DNA of 64,000 nucleotides from an uncultured Bacteroidales bacterium (GCA_934691625.1 CAKUTA010000011.1:1-64000), one strand, 5' to 3'; shown: positions 34,454 through 43,055, numbered from the stretch's first letter. Translations and numbers: made by a program. The notes: generated from the letters alone by a model not told the origin.

Positions 34454-35335
34454 ATGGACAGCAGCGATTATATTGAAGTTAAGGTCAGTATTGACCCTTA
34501 TACTGAAGAAAATGCAGAAATTCTGGAAGCTATGCTTGCAGACCTTCCGTATGACTCTTTCATGACGGATGGAGATGCCGTGAAATGCTATATCCAGAAG
34601 CCGCAGTTCGACAGGACAGCATTGAAAGCCGTGCTGGCTGGGCTTCCTTTCAAGACCATGTTCGAAGCTGCGCCGGTTCCGTTCCAGAACTGGAATGCGC
34701 AGTGGGAAAGTACGTTTGAACCGATTGTTGTTGACGGAAAGGTGACAATAAAGCAGGCTGACGACATGTCCGCGCCACGTGCCAGGTACAATATCCGTCT
34801 TCGTCCGGAGATGGCTTTCGGTACGGGGCATCATGATACCACATATATGATGGTCCAGTCGATGCTTGACAATGTCCAGGCAATCCGTGGCAATGTCGTT
34901 ATGGATATGGGCTGCGGCACGGCAATTCTTGGAATTCTTGCAGCGAAGATGGGGGCAGCCAAGGTCTATGGCATAGACATCGATGCCGTAGCTGCGCAGT
35001 CAGCTTATGACAATGCCCGCCTGAACCGCGTGGGACGGAAGGTTGAGACTTATTGCGGCGATGCCTCGCTGCTTCAGATGGGAAAATACAATGTCCTGCT
35101 GGCAAATATCCATAGAAATGTCATAATCATGGACTTGCGGACTTATGCCAGCTCCCTGAAAGTGGGCGGGCTGCTTTTCCTCAGCGGCTTCTATGTGTCA
35201 GATGTTGAGGATATAGTTGCGGAGGCATCGAAATATGGTCTTGAACTGCAATGCCGCCGGGAACGTGAAGGCTGGGCTTGCCTGACCATGCGTCTTGTCA
35301 GCCCTATTTCCATATCAGACGTCATTTCCAGATGA
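34454..35335 (+). CDS. prmA: Ribosomal protein L11 methyltransferase
   Basis: 293 residues; trimethylates ribosomal protein uL11 with S-adenosylmethionine. The N-terminal substrate-recognition domain ends near residue 110. The catalytic part shows RPEMAFGTGHHDTTYMM, MDMGCGTAILGILAAKMGA (SAM loop), YGIDIDAVAAQSA and the LLANIHRNV motif. The ATG at 34454 is preferred over a TTG six nt earlier. The start codon directly follows the second 70-bp repeat. It is probably cotranscribed with the AsmA gene. Confidence 0.93.
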   Translation: MDSSDYIEVKVSIDPYTEENAEILEAMLADLPYDSFMTDGDAVKCYIQKPQFDRTALKAVLAGLPFKTMFEAAPVPFQNWNAQWESTFEPIVVDGKVTIKQADDMSAPRARYNIRLRPEMAFGTGHHDTTYMMVQSMLDNVQAIRGNVVMDMGCGTAILGILAAKMGAAKVYGIDIDAVAAQSAYDNARLNRVGRKVETYCGDASLLQMGKYNVLLANIHRNVIIMDLRTYASSLKVGGLLFLSGFYVSDVEDIVAEASKYGLELQCRREREGWACLTMRLVSPISISDVISR

Positions 35336-35642
35336 CCATTTGTGGGATAGTGCCACGGTGCCCATCATAAGTCCCTGATAATCAATGGAGATTTGAATAT
35401 GGCGTGGATTTCGTGCTGAAAAAAGTCTCCAATTCCACACTTCTATTTTGCAAGTCATTGAGCATCAATGTCTTTGCTGCTAGTGGCGTGGCGCCGTCCA
35501 GCTAAACCTGTTAAATCCGCAGAACACCATGCCCCATGCCACCTGCTGTGCAATAGGGCGGCCGCGGCCTCGTGAGCGACTCCCGAAAGAAAAAGTTCCG
35601 GAGGGGGATGGAGCCTTCCGGCAACTCTACGTCACCATATAT
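35336..35642. other. Non-coding stretch between prmA and tRNA-Leu
   Basis: No gene is seen. The only structure is an imperfect long inverted repeat at 35383-35460. The rest is mixed-composition DNA without a recognisable RNA or mobile element. Confidence 0.5.
35383..35460. repeat. Imperfect inverted repeat
   Basis: The arms CAATGGAGATTTGAATATGG (start 35383) and CTATTTTGCAAGTCATTG (end 35460) can be aligned as inverse copies over about 28 nt with several gaps (CAATG, TTG, AATA and GTGGA-TT blocks match). It could be a decayed miniature element or a weak transcript-end hairpin. Confidence 0.3.
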
Positions 35643-35667
35643 GAAAAAGAGACCAACCCTTTTGGGT
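35643..35667 (-). terminator. Terminator of tRNA-Leu
   Basis: ACCC (35656-35659) and GGGT (35664-35667) form a short stem with a TTTT loop. On the minus strand TCTCTTTTTC follows. It lies 15 nt past the tRNA 3' end. Confidence 0.55.
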
Positions 35668-35681
35668 CAGCCTCTTCTTCG

Positions 35682-35762
35682 TGCGAGCGAAGGGACTCGA
35701 ACCCATACGCACTAGGCACCAGATCCTAAGTCTGGCTTGGCTACCAATTACAACACGCTCGC
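35682..35762 (-). tRNA. tRNA-Leu (anticodon UAG)
   Basis: 81 nt. The acceptor stem GCGAGCG/CGCTCGC is perfect. The anticodon loop CTTAGGA sits between CAGA and TCTG and reads UAG. A long variable arm (class II tRNA) lies between the anticodon stem and the T-arm GGGTTCGAGTCCC. The discriminator base is A and CCA is not encoded. No integrase or att-like duplication was seen nearby. Confidence 0.95.
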
Positions 35763-35849
35763 AAATCCCTCCGGAAGACTCATAACATGAAGCCCATCGC
35801 TGAAATTGGCCTAGTTGGAAGCTGCCGCATTCTGTGTCCGAAAGGAACA

Positions 35850-35857
35850 CAAATTTA
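35850..35857 (-). promoter_or_regulatory. Possible -7 box upstream of tRNA-Leu
   Basis: The minus strand reads TAAATTTG, about 90 nt before the tRNA. No -33 box at normal spacing is seen, and a small hairpin (TGTGTCC-GAAA-GGAACACA) follows. Confidence 0.3.
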
Positions 35858-35921
35858 ATACATATTTTCCGAAACATGAAATTTTGGAAGAAAATTCAGA
35901 AAAAATGCAGATATTTACGCT

Positions 35922-36908
35922 ATGGAAAAGTGGCAAGAGAAATTGGCGGCATTGCGCGAAGCAAACAATAGGGCGGCATGGGCTATGTCTGAGTATATTG
36001 ACGAGACACCGGCTGCGATAACGCAGGCATTGGTGAAGAGTGCAGATACCGACGGGCATCTGCCTGAAGAAGCGCTGTATGCTGCATTCATGGCAGGCTT
36101 CTCTGGTGTCCCGGAAAAGGACCACATCACATCCGCATATTTCATGGATGCGGTAAAAAGGCTTGAAATATCTGATTACCAGAGCGATCCCTATATTGCT
36201 TCTATACGGTTTCCCGATGTGGCATCGCATCATTGGCGCTTCACGCATTATTGCTATAAGCCTTATGAAGCCTTTATCCGTGATGACATCAGTATTGAGC
36301 CTGGTCTTCGGGAGGTCCCTCAGGTCGGCTACTTTACTGAACGTTTCATGTATCCTGCTGTGGAACAGGACGGAAGGGAGTGGATGGCGGTAAAGCCGAG
36401 CGAGATAGAAACTATGCGCCAGCCGCTTGACATTGTGTCAGGACGTGTAGTCACATTCGGCCTGGGGCTGGGATATTTCACATTCATGGCATCACGCAAG
36501 TCGGAGGTTGAAACTGTAGATGTAGTTGAACGTGATGCAGAGGTCATTGAGCTTTTCTCTAGATATATACTTCCGCAGTTCCCGGACAAGGGGAAAATCA
36601 GGATCATCCATGATGATGCATTTGCCTTTATGCGAAAGCAGATGCTGGATCAAGGCTATGACTATGCTTTCGTGGATCTATGGCATGATACGTCTGACGG
36701 GCTGGAGCTGTACCTGAAATCGAAAGATGAAGAGAACCGTCTGAGGCGCGATGGTGCTACAACAGAATTCCTCTACTGGGTGGAACGCTCGCTTCTGTCG
36801 GCATACCGCTGGACGAAATTCGATGAAATACTGTCTGCATGCGGCTCGGAAGAAGAAGCTCTAGAGGCACTTTCAGACGATTCATTGAGATCAATGCTTT
36901 CGGACTGA
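35922..36908 (+). CDS. SAM-dependent methyltransferase / spermidine-synthase-like protein, function unknown
   Basis: 328 residues, soluble. The middle part is Rossmann-like: VVTFGLGLGYFTFMASRK (Gly-rich loop), VETVDVVERDAEVIELF (acidic residue at the end of strand 2), IRIIHDDAFAFMRKQ and YDYAFVDLWHD. This order fits class I methyltransferases and spermidine synthases, but the usual GGG/GDG active-site motif of spermidine synthase is missing. The N-terminal 170 residues are not recognised. The tail is acidic (CGSEEEALEALSDDS). It stands alone, convergent with rluD and 14 nt from its end. Confidence 0.5.
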   Translation: MEKWQEKLAALREANNRAAWAMSEYIDETPAAITQALVKSADTDGHLPEEALYAAFMAGFSGVPEKDHITSAYFMDAVKRLEISDYQSDPYIASIRFPDVASHHWRFTHYCYKPYEAFIRDDISIEPGLREVPQVGYFTERFMYPAVEQDGREWMAVKPSEIETMRQPLDIVSGRVVTFGLGLGYFTFMASRKSEVETVDVVERDAEVIELFSRYILPQFPDKGKIRIIHDDAFAFMRKQMLDQGYDYAFVDLWHDTSDGLELYLKSKDEENRLRRDGATTEFLYWVERSLLSAYRWTKFDEILSACGSEEEALEALSDDSLRSMLSD

Positions 36909-36922
36909 ACGCTATTAAACAG

Positions 36923-38035
36923 CTATTCCTCAGACGGCATATTACCGGCATAATCACGCCATTTGTCTATAAGTGACTGCATATCGGCAGGTAGTGGAGA
37001 GTCAAATCTTATGAATTCACGAGTCCGCGGATGTACGAACCCAAGAGTCTTCGCATGCAGTGCCTGGCGCGGGCACAGCTCGAAGCAGTTGCGTATGAAC
37101 TGCTTGTATTTTGCATATATTGTCCCTTTCCGTATCTCGGAGCCGCCATATCTCTCATCATTGAAGAGAGGATGTCCGATATAGTTCATGTGCACACGTA
37201 TCTGGTGTGTCCGTCCTGTCTCCAGACGGCACTCGACCACGGTCACATAACCGAAGCGCTCGATGACCTTGTAATGCGTCACGGCATGCTTTCCCTTGTC
37301 TCCTTCAGGATAGACCTTGAAACGCAGCCTGTCATTCGGATCCCTGCCGATATTCCCGGTGATGGTGCCCTCGTCCTCTTTCAGGTTGCCCCATACGACT
37401 GCAACATATTTCCTCTCGATGGTGTGCCTGAAGAACTGTCCGGCAAGGTCGAGCTGTGCCTCGTCATTCTTCGCGACCACCAGCAGTCCGGAAGTGTCCA
37501 TGTCGATTCTGTGCACCAGGACTCCCATGCGCTCATCTTTCGCATCAGGTCCCTGCGAGATGCCGAGATGATAGGAAAGCGCATTGATCAATGTCCCCTC
37601 GAAGTGGCCATGCCCCGGATGCACGACCATTCCGGCAGGCTTGTTCACCACCAGGAGATCCTCATCCTCATACACTATATCCAGAGGAATATTCTCAGGC
37701 AGCACCTCGAATCCGCGGCGCTCATACGGCATCACGAACCTTATGATGTCGCCAGGACGGACAATGAGATTTGCCTTTGCAGGCTTGTCGTTCACCTTCA
37801 CATATCCGTTCTTTATCGCCAGCTGCACCCTGTGGCGCGACGTGTCCATCAGATGGCACGCCATATATTTATCCACACGGAGCGGCGTCTGCCCCTTGTC
37901 AACATTGAGCCTGAAATGCTCGAACATCCCCTGCTCATCCTCCTCCGAAGCGCTGTCCGCCCCTTCCTCCACTATAATCCCGTCAGGAGCGTATTCATTC
38001 TCCTCTACAGGAAACATCATATCCTGCTCCAACAT
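36923..38035 (-). CDS. rluD: 23S rRNA pseudouridine synthase, RluD type
   Basis: 370 residues. A non-conserved acidic N-terminus (about 45 residues) is followed by an S4 RNA-binding domain (RVDKYMACHLMDTSRHRVQLAIKNGYVKVN) and the RluA/C/D catalytic domain with VHRIDMDTSGLLVVAK, where the Asp in DMDTSG is catalytic. Later motifs RTHQIRVHMNYIGHPLFND and LHAKTLGFVHP are typical. It modifies uridines in 23S rRNA helix 69. The start overlaps the PASTA gene stop by 1 nt, a pairing common in Bacteroidota. Confidence 0.93.
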   Translation of the reverse strand: MLEQDMMFPVEENEYAPDGIIVEEGADSASEEDEQGMFEHFRLNVDKGQTPLRVDKYMACHLMDTSRHRVQLAIKNGYVKVNDKPAKANLIVRPGDIIRFVMPYERRGFEVLPENIPLDIVYEDEDLLVVNKPAGMVVHPGHGHFEGTLINALSYHLGISQGPDAKDERMGVLVHRIDMDTSGLLVVAKNDEAQLDLAGQFFRHTIERKYVAVVWGNLKEDEGTITGNIGRDPNDRLRFKVYPEGDKGKHAVTHYKVIERFGYVTVVECRLETGRTHQIRVHMNYIGHPLFNDERYGGSEIRKGTIYAKYKQFIRNCFELCPRQALHAKTLGFVHPRTREFIRFDSPLPADMQSLIDKWRDYAGNMPSEE

Positions 38036-38808
38036 TATCTGCTCTTGTCTGGTGAAGAAAGGTAAAGCGTTATTTCAGAGCCCATTGTGACAGGCATGTC
38101 GCCTGCCGACGGGGTCTGCCGATAGACTACGGCATCCAGCGAGTCGCTGTATGTGCGTATCTCCTTGTCGAACCTGAGCCTGGCGATGTTCAGAGAATTA
38201 TCATGCAGCGCATCCACAGCTCTCATGTATTTCATCCCTGTGACATCAGGTATATATGTCTGGCTGTCCGTGCCGAGTCCGACTACCAGATCTATCTCCG
38301 AGCCGCTGTCTATGGATTTACCGGCCTTGATGTCGCGGCCCCTGTATAGCTGCCTCAGAACATTGTTAGTGGCCATGTCCTCGGTATAGCGGAGGCGTCC
38401 GAGTACGAGACCCTTGGCAAGAAGCTCGGCCTTGGCCTGACGCATGGAGAACCCTACGAGGTCTGGCATTGTCACCCTCTTGGGAACTACGGAATTGATA
38501 GTCAGCTTTATCTCACGTCCTTTCTTTACGTGGCTTCCTGCCTTCGGGAACTGCGCGAAGACAAGGCCGCGCCCCATCTTCCTGACATAGACCGAATCCG
38601 TCACATTGATACGTATGCCGTAGTCTGAAGCGATATGCCTGGCGTCAGATACGCTCATATTGGCGAAATCTGGAACTTCTATCTCCTGCCCGTGGTGCGT
38701 GCCGACCTTGAGAAGAAAATTGCTGACACATACCAGCGCCAGTATTGCAGCTGCCGCCAGGAGCACATTCTTCACTATCCAGTTCGTAAAAAATCCTTTG
38801 ATATCCAT
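38035..38808 (-). CDS. Membrane-anchored PASTA-domain protein
   Basis: 257 residues. A short cytosolic N-terminus, one membrane segment (VLLAAAAILALVCVSNFLL, about residues 15-33) and three PASTA repeats starting near residues 42 (EVPDFANMSVSDA), 113 (TMPDLVGFSMRQA) and 186 (YIPDVTGMKYMRA). There is no kinase or transpeptidase domain. Elsewhere PASTA domains bind peptidoglycan fragments on Ser/Thr kinases and PBPs; in this phylum small stand-alone forms occur beside rluD. Role inferred as a peptidoglycan sensor or scaffold. Confidence 0.85.
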   Translation of the reverse strand: MDIKGFFTNWIVKNVLLAAAAILALVCVSNFLLKVGTHHGQEIEVPDFANMSVSDARHIASDYGIRINVTDSVYVRKMGRGLVFAQFPKAGSHVKKGREIKLTINSVVPKRVTMPDLVGFSMRQAKAELLAKGLVLGRLRYTEDMATNNVLRQLYRGRDIKAGKSIDSGSEIDLVVGLGTDSQTYIPDVTGMKYMRAVDALHDNSLNIARLRFDKEIRTYSDSLDAVVYRQTPSAGDMPVTMGSEITLYLSSPDKSR

Positions 38809-38832
38809 TTTGCTGAAAATCTGTTAAATTAG

Positions 38833-39471
38833 TCATGCATGACCGAAGATGACCTCCATGACGCCCTCGGTGACAAGCGCAATACCTATTATTGTGACGA
38901 TTATTCCTGTAATCCTGTTTATCCACAATATCGTGCCCAGCTTGAAGTTCCTTCTCATCCGGCTGAATATCCATGAGAAGAAGAACCAGTACAGCGCGGA
39001 GCCTGCGCTCAATGCCAGCAGGATAGGTGCGACTCGGAAGTCATGCGGTTCAAGTTCAATGCCGAAGAACGCGAAAAGCGCGAAAATCACCAGTATGGCC
39101 CCGGGATTTGAAACCCCCATGATGACCGCCTGGAAGAAGTCCTTAAGCGAATATGACGGGGTGGGCTCCTCTTTCTTCATCTTCCTGAACGGATCCTTGA
39201 AGGCAAGGCTGCACCCGAGGACGGTAACCACGATCCCGCCGCCTACCATGATGAGAATACTGTAGTTCTCGATGAAAGTCTCGGCTATCGCCAATGCGAA
39301 TATGGCAATGACTGCGAATATCGTGTCCACCAGACATGCGCCGAGACCTGCAAGAAATCCTGCCTTGTGGCCTTCGCTGAGCGATTTCTGTATAACGAGA
39401 ATAGCTATCGGCCCCAGCGGGACTGACGCGCAGATACCTATTATGAAACCTTTAAGAATATCCAGCAGCAT
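38833..39471 (-). CDS. LysE/RhtB-family amino-acid exporter
   Basis: 212 residues with about six membrane segments. The N-terminus ILKGFIIGICASVPLGPIAILVIQKSLSEGHKAGFLAGLGA is the family signature. The start at 39471 (MLLDILKG) is chosen because the -7 promoter box (39494-39501) would put transcription start at about 39488, downstream of the other ATG at 39492. It probably exports an amino acid or similar metabolite. It heads a lysE-PASTA-rluD unit. Confidence 0.85.
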   Translation of the reverse strand: MLLDILKGFIIGICASVPLGPIAILVIQKSLSEGHKAGFLAGLGACLVDTIFAVIAIFALAIAETFIENYSILIMVGGGIVVTVLGCSLAFKDPFRKMKKEEPTPSYSLKDFFQAVIMGVSNPGAILVIFALFAFFGIELEPHDFRVAPILLALSAGSALYWFFFSWIFSRMRRNFKLGTILWINRITGIIVTIIGIALVTEGVMEVIFGHA

Positions 39472-39493
39472 ATCGTCAATGTAGCTAAACATG

Positions 39494-39522
39494 CAAAGAT
39501 AATAATTTAATTCATATCTTTG
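39494..39522. promoter_or_regulatory. Face-to-face divergent promoters of lysE-type gene and lnt
   Basis: Minus strand -7 TATCTTTG (complement of 39494-39501) and plus strand -7 TATCTTTG (39515-39522) are mirror images separated by 13 nt. Each unit's -33 region would overlap the other's -7, so the two polymerases would compete. Good -33 boxes are not evident for either. Confidence 0.55.
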
Positions 39523-39561
39523 CCGATGTGTTGCCCATCCATGGGTGAATGTATATAGATT

Positions 39562-41208
39562 ATGAGAAATCAGAAAATCCTCATGGCCGTACTGGTGCTG
39601 CTCTTTGTGGTGCTGATGTCCGTGCCATATCTTGTCCCGCATACAGGAATATTGTCATTATTCGGCCTCGTCCCTCTGCTGTGCATGGAGCACATAGCGG
39701 CCCTTTCAGGCATGAAGCGTGTATGGATATGGCATTACATCGCCTTCCTGCTGTGGAACATCGCCACGACATTCTGGGTATGCAATGCCACCATAGGCGG
39801 CGGAATCTTCGCCTGTGTTGCCAATGCGTTCCAGATGTCGCTGATATTCGGCATGTTCCGCTGGAGCCGCAGAGTGCTTAAGGGCTCATTGCCGTATATC
39901 TTTCTGGCAATGCTGTGGATCGCCTGGGAGAAGTACTATCTGACGGTGGCTCAGATCTCATGGCCATGGCTTGTCCTTGGAAACTCATTTGCCAGAACGG
40001 TCTCTCTGGCCCAGTGGTATGAATATCTAGGCACGCTTGGCGGCTCATTATGGATATGGGCATGCAATCTGGGGCTGTTCGGCCTGATGGTCTCGCTCTC
40101 CGACGGCAGATGGTTCCGGTTTAATGTCAAGGCCAAGTCTGCCGCGCTGCTCGGCTACGTAGTGGTGCTGCTTCTTCCTATGGCGCTGTCTGTATCCATG
40201 TACCGCTCCTATGAGGAAAGTGATGCCCCGCTGGAAGTCGTTGCCCTTCAGCCTGATATCGACCCGTATCACAAGTTTCAGGCTCTGTCCCAGGACCAGC
40301 AGAATGCAATCCTGCAGTCTCAGATGATGTCGGCCCTGGACGGGAGAAATTCCAGTGACACATCCCTGCTCCTGTTTCTTGCGCCAGAGACATTCACGAA
40401 TGATGTAGTGACTGATGATTTCGACAGAAGCCGCACATATCGCAGATTCCGTAATCTTCTTTCTGAATATCGGAATGTGAATCTTCTTTTCGGGGCATCG
40501 TCGTACACCTTCATTGACTCCGGCGCGGCGCCGTCAGCCACGGCACGTAGCCTCGGTGGTGGCAGGTGGGTGGAGTCCCATAATTCAGCATTGATGATGG
40601 ACGGAACAGGAGATGCCGGGATATATCATAAGTCCAAGCTGGTGGTCGGTGTGGAGATGACGCCGTATCCCGCTTTCTTCTGCAAGGTTGACGATCTTCT
40701 CGGCGGTGTGATGGGACGCTGCATCGGGCAGGAGGATGTCTCGCTGCTGCACTGCGTTGCGCGGGATTCTTCAGGGATAGTTACTTCCAGCGTCCCGGTC
40801 GGCTGTGCAATATGCTATGAATCAGTGTATCCTGAACATTGCGCCGAATATGTTCGAAAAGGCGCTAAGATGCTTGCAGTGATCACTAATGATGCCTGGT
40901 GGGGTGACACTCCTGGCTATAGGCAGCATCTGAGCTACGCTTCACTACGGGCGATAGAGACCAGGCGCGATATTGCGAGAAGCGCCAATACGGGAATCTC
41001 GGCGATTATAAACCAGCGTGGAGATATCGTCAAGTCCACCGGCTGGTGGACGCCTGCTGTACTTGCCGGACAGGTCAATCTCAATGACAGGATGACAATG
41101 TTTGTAAGCCAGGGTGATATCGTCGGCCGCCTCTGTGTGTTCCTGTCGATACTGCTCATACTCAGTATACTGGTGCGCTCCAGAGTCCAGCCGTCAGAAA
41201 AAAGATGA
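39562..41208 (+). CDS. lnt: Apolipoprotein N-acyltransferase
   Basis: 548 residues, inner membrane. About six to seven N-terminal membrane segments are followed by a periplasmic nitrilase-fold domain with the Glu in FLAPETFTND, Lys in IYHKSKLVVGVEMTPYP and catalytic Cys in GCAICYESVYPE. It adds the third acyl chain to lipoproteins. A C-terminal membrane segment (LCVFLSILLILSILV) closes the protein. The stop codon lies inside the terminator stem that follows. Confidence 0.93.
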   Translation: MRNQKILMAVLVLLFVVLMSVPYLVPHTGILSLFGLVPLLCMEHIAALSGMKRVWIWHYIAFLLWNIATTFWVCNATIGGGIFACVANAFQMSLIFGMFRWSRRVLKGSLPYIFLAMLWIAWEKYYLTVAQISWPWLVLGNSFARTVSLAQWYEYLGTLGGSLWIWACNLGLFGLMVSLSDGRWFRFNVKAKSAALLGYVVVLLLPMALSVSMYRSYEESDAPLEVVALQPDIDPYHKFQALSQDQQNAILQSQMMSALDGRNSSDTSLLLFLAPETFTNDVVTDDFDRSRTYRRFRNLLSEYRNVNLLFGASSYTFIDSGAAPSATARSLGGGRWVESHNSALMMDGTGDAGIYHKSKLVVGVEMTPYPAFFCKVDDLLGGVMGRCIGQEDVSLLHCVARDSSGIVTSSVPVGCAICYESVYPEHCAEYVRKGAKMLAVITNDAWWGDTPGYRQHLSYASLRAIETRRDIARSANTGISAIINQRGDIVKSTGWWTPAVLAGQVNLNDRMTMFVSQGDIVGRLCVFLSILLILSILVRSRVQPSEKR

Positions 41209-41243
41209 TGGTGGCCTGGTTGCTTCCGGGCCGCCATCATCTT
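41202..41243. terminator. Bidirectional terminator between lnt and rng
   Basis: AAGATGATGGTGGCC (from 41202) and GGCCGCCATCATCTT (to 41243) form a stem of 15 bp with one G-T pair and a 12-nt loop. On the minus strand it is followed by six T, so it is strongest for rng. It begins inside the last codons of lnt. Confidence 0.85.
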
Positions 41244-41270
41244 AAAATATTCATCTACCGTAATGCGTGA

Positions 41271-42839
41271 CTAGCTGTCAAGCCTCTCTCCGCTTTCGGT
41301 ATATAGTTCATTCTGCAGGACACTGAAGTCCAGGACTTCTTCGTGCTTTATCTTGCATTTGTACTTCCTTCTCCATTTCCTAAGGAAAGAATTGAAACCT
41401 CTGGAAATGTACGCTCCCAGGATAGGGCCGGTCTTCAGAATGAAGGACCGGATATTCTTCTCATTGGCGTAATATGAAATCTTGCGCTCGATCTCCTCAT
41501 CAATGACGATGCTCGGTGAGATTTTCCCCGTGCCATGGCATACAGGGCAGGTCTCTTCCGTGTTTATCTGTGTCACGGGACGGATTCTCTGCCTGGTTAT
41601 CTGCATTAGACCGAACTTGGTGAGCGGCAGCACATTGTGCTTTGCCCTGTCATCCAGCATCAGCTCGGTCATGTACTTGTACAGGCCATTCTTGTGCTCC
41701 TGGTTCTCCATGTCGATGAAGTCCACGATTACAATACCGCCCATGTCCCTGAGCCTCAGCTGTCTCGCGATTTCCTCCGCCGCATAGCGGTTCACTTCGT
41801 AGGTGTTCTCCTCTTGGTCGTTTGTCTTCGCCCGGATGCCGCTGTTGACATCTACGACATTGAGCGCTTCTGTCGATTCTATTACAAGATATGCCCCCTG
41901 CTTTATAGGAACCACCTTTCCGAAAGAACTCTTGATCTGCCTTGTGACATCGAACTTGTCAAACACAGGCTCGTCCTCGTCATAGAACTTCACGATTTTC
42001 TCCTTGTCTGGGGAAATCTGGGCGATATACTTCCTGATTTCCTCAAATTCCTTCCTGTCATTGACATAGATGTTTGAGAAGGAATCATTGAAAAGATCGC
42101 GCAGGATGGTGGTCGTCTTGCTGTACTCTGTAAAGAGCAGCTGGACATTCTTGGATTTGGACAGTTTCGTCCATGAGCCTTCCCATTTGCTGATGAGCGA
42201 TTTCAGCTCTGAAACCAGTATGGCTGCGTTCTTGCCCTCGGCAGCTGTGCGGATTATCGCACCATAGTTATTCGGGAGAATGCTCTTGACGAGCGTCTCA
42301 AGTCTCTTTTTCTCTTCCTTGGATGCTATTTTCTGAGATATGCTCACTTTCTTTGCGAAAGGGAGGAGTACAATATTGCGTCCTGCCAATGAAATCTCTG
42401 CAGTGAGCCGTGAGCCCTTGGTCGAGATCGGTTCCTTGACAATCTGGACAATGATCATCTGTCCAGGCTTGAGGATATTCTCTATCTGCCCCTCTTTCGC
42501 GAGGATAGGAGGCAGCTCAATGCCTGAGAACAGGTCGTTGGCATTCGTGTTCTGGTTCGTCTTGCGGACAAACTCGTCAAATGCGTAGAAATACAGACCT
42601 AGATCCAGATAGTGGATAAAAGCTTCCTTCTCGTCTCCGATGTCAACAAAGGCCGCATTCAGTGCGGGCATCACCTTCTTCACCTTGCCGAGGAATACAT
42701 CGCCGACCGTGAAGCTGTGCCCGTTGCTGGACTCCTTGTTCAGCTCGATGAGGCGGTGGTTCTCCATTAGGGCCAGCCTTACCTCTTCTTCGCCTACATC
42801 TACAATCAGATCTTTAACTGATTCTTTTTCAGACTCCAT
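41271..42839 (-). CDS. rng: Ribonuclease G/E family endoribonuclease
   Basis: 522 residues, RNase G length with no RNase E scaffold tail. The N-terminal S1-like part (NGHSFTVGDVFLGKVKKVMPALNAAFVDIG) is split by a sub-domain as in the family. The catalytic core includes VVDVNSG and GGIVIVDFIDME with metal-binding Asp. The zinc-link TCPVCHGTG is intact (Cys-x-x-Cys). It processes 5' ends of rRNA and decays mRNA. The leader contains a 19-nt palindrome at 42868-42886, a possible self-cleavage site. Confidence 0.93.
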   Translation of the reverse strand: MESEKESVKDLIVDVGEEEVRLALMENHRLIELNKESSNGHSFTVGDVFLGKVKKVMPALNAAFVDIGDEKEAFIHYLDLGLYFYAFDEFVRKTNQNTNANDLFSGIELPPILAKEGQIENILKPGQMIIVQIVKEPISTKGSRLTAEISLAGRNIVLLPFAKKVSISQKIASKEEKKRLETLVKSILPNNYGAIIRTAAEGKNAAILVSELKSLISKWEGSWTKLSKSKNVQLLFTEYSKTTTILRDLFNDSFSNIYVNDRKEFEEIRKYIAQISPDKEKIVKFYDEDEPVFDKFDVTRQIKSSFGKVVPIKQGAYLVIESTEALNVVDVNSGIRAKTNDQEENTYEVNRYAAEEIARQLRLRDMGGIVIVDFIDMENQEHKNGLYKYMTELMLDDRAKHNVLPLTKFGLMQITRQRIRPVTQINTEETCPVCHGTGKISPSIVIDEEIERKISYYANEKNIRSFILKTGPILGAYISRGFNSFLRKWRRKYKCKIKHEEVLDFSVLQNELYTESGERLDS

Positions 42840-42867
42840 CAGGATAAAACAATATTAGTGACAGTAA

Positions 42868-42886
42868 GAAAAGGCATTGCCTTTTC
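42868..42886 (-). promoter_or_regulatory. Palindrome in the rng leader
   Basis: GAAAAGGCA-T-TGCCTTTTC is a perfect 9+1+9 palindrome 29 nt upstream of the rng start codon. As RNA it forms an 8-bp stem with a 3-nt loop. Possible autoregulatory target of RNase G (inference). Confidence 0.4.
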
Positions 42887-42896
42887 ACAAAATTAA

Positions 42897-42926
42897 AGAG
42901 GCCGTCCGGACTACCGGTCAGCCTCT
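42897..42926 (-). terminator. Terminator of the HU / small ribosomal protein unit
   Basis: AGAGGC (42897-42902) and GCCTCT (42921-42926) flank an inner CCGG/CCGG pairing. On the minus strand TTTAATTTTG follows. It lies 40 nt past the 29-residue gene. Confidence 0.7.
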
Positions 42927-42965
42927 CTCTCTTAGCAGACTGCTAAAATGGCAGACACTGAAAAA

Positions 42966-43055
42966 TTACTTCTTCTTATGTCTGTTCTTGCGCAAGCGCT
43001 TTTTACGCTTGTGCGTTGCCATCTTATGTCTCTTTCTCTTTTTACCGCTTGGCAT
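42966..43055 (-). CDS. 29-residue Lys/Arg/His-rich ribosomal protein, probably bL38
   Basis: A complete frame from ATG at 43055 to TAA at 42966, beginning MPSGKKRKRHK and ending in KNRHKKK: about two thirds of residues are Lys, Arg or His. The sequence type is strongly conserved across Bacteroidota, and I believe it is the phylum-specific large-subunit protein described as bL38; the name is from memory, the gene from sequence. It lies 20 nt after the HU gene on the same strand and is followed by a terminator, so the two form a unit. It is short enough that automatic annotation often skips it. Confidence 0.75.
   Translation of the reverse strand: MPSGKKRKRHKMATHKRKKRLRKNRHKKK

Noticed and set aside
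35682..35762. tRNA-Leu as an integration site
   Set aside because: No integrase gene and no duplicated tRNA 3' end were seen within the neighbouring genes.
37031..38065. 344-codon plus-strand frame opposite rluD
   Set aside because: Antisense shadow; the minus-strand frame encodes a complete pseudouridine synthase.
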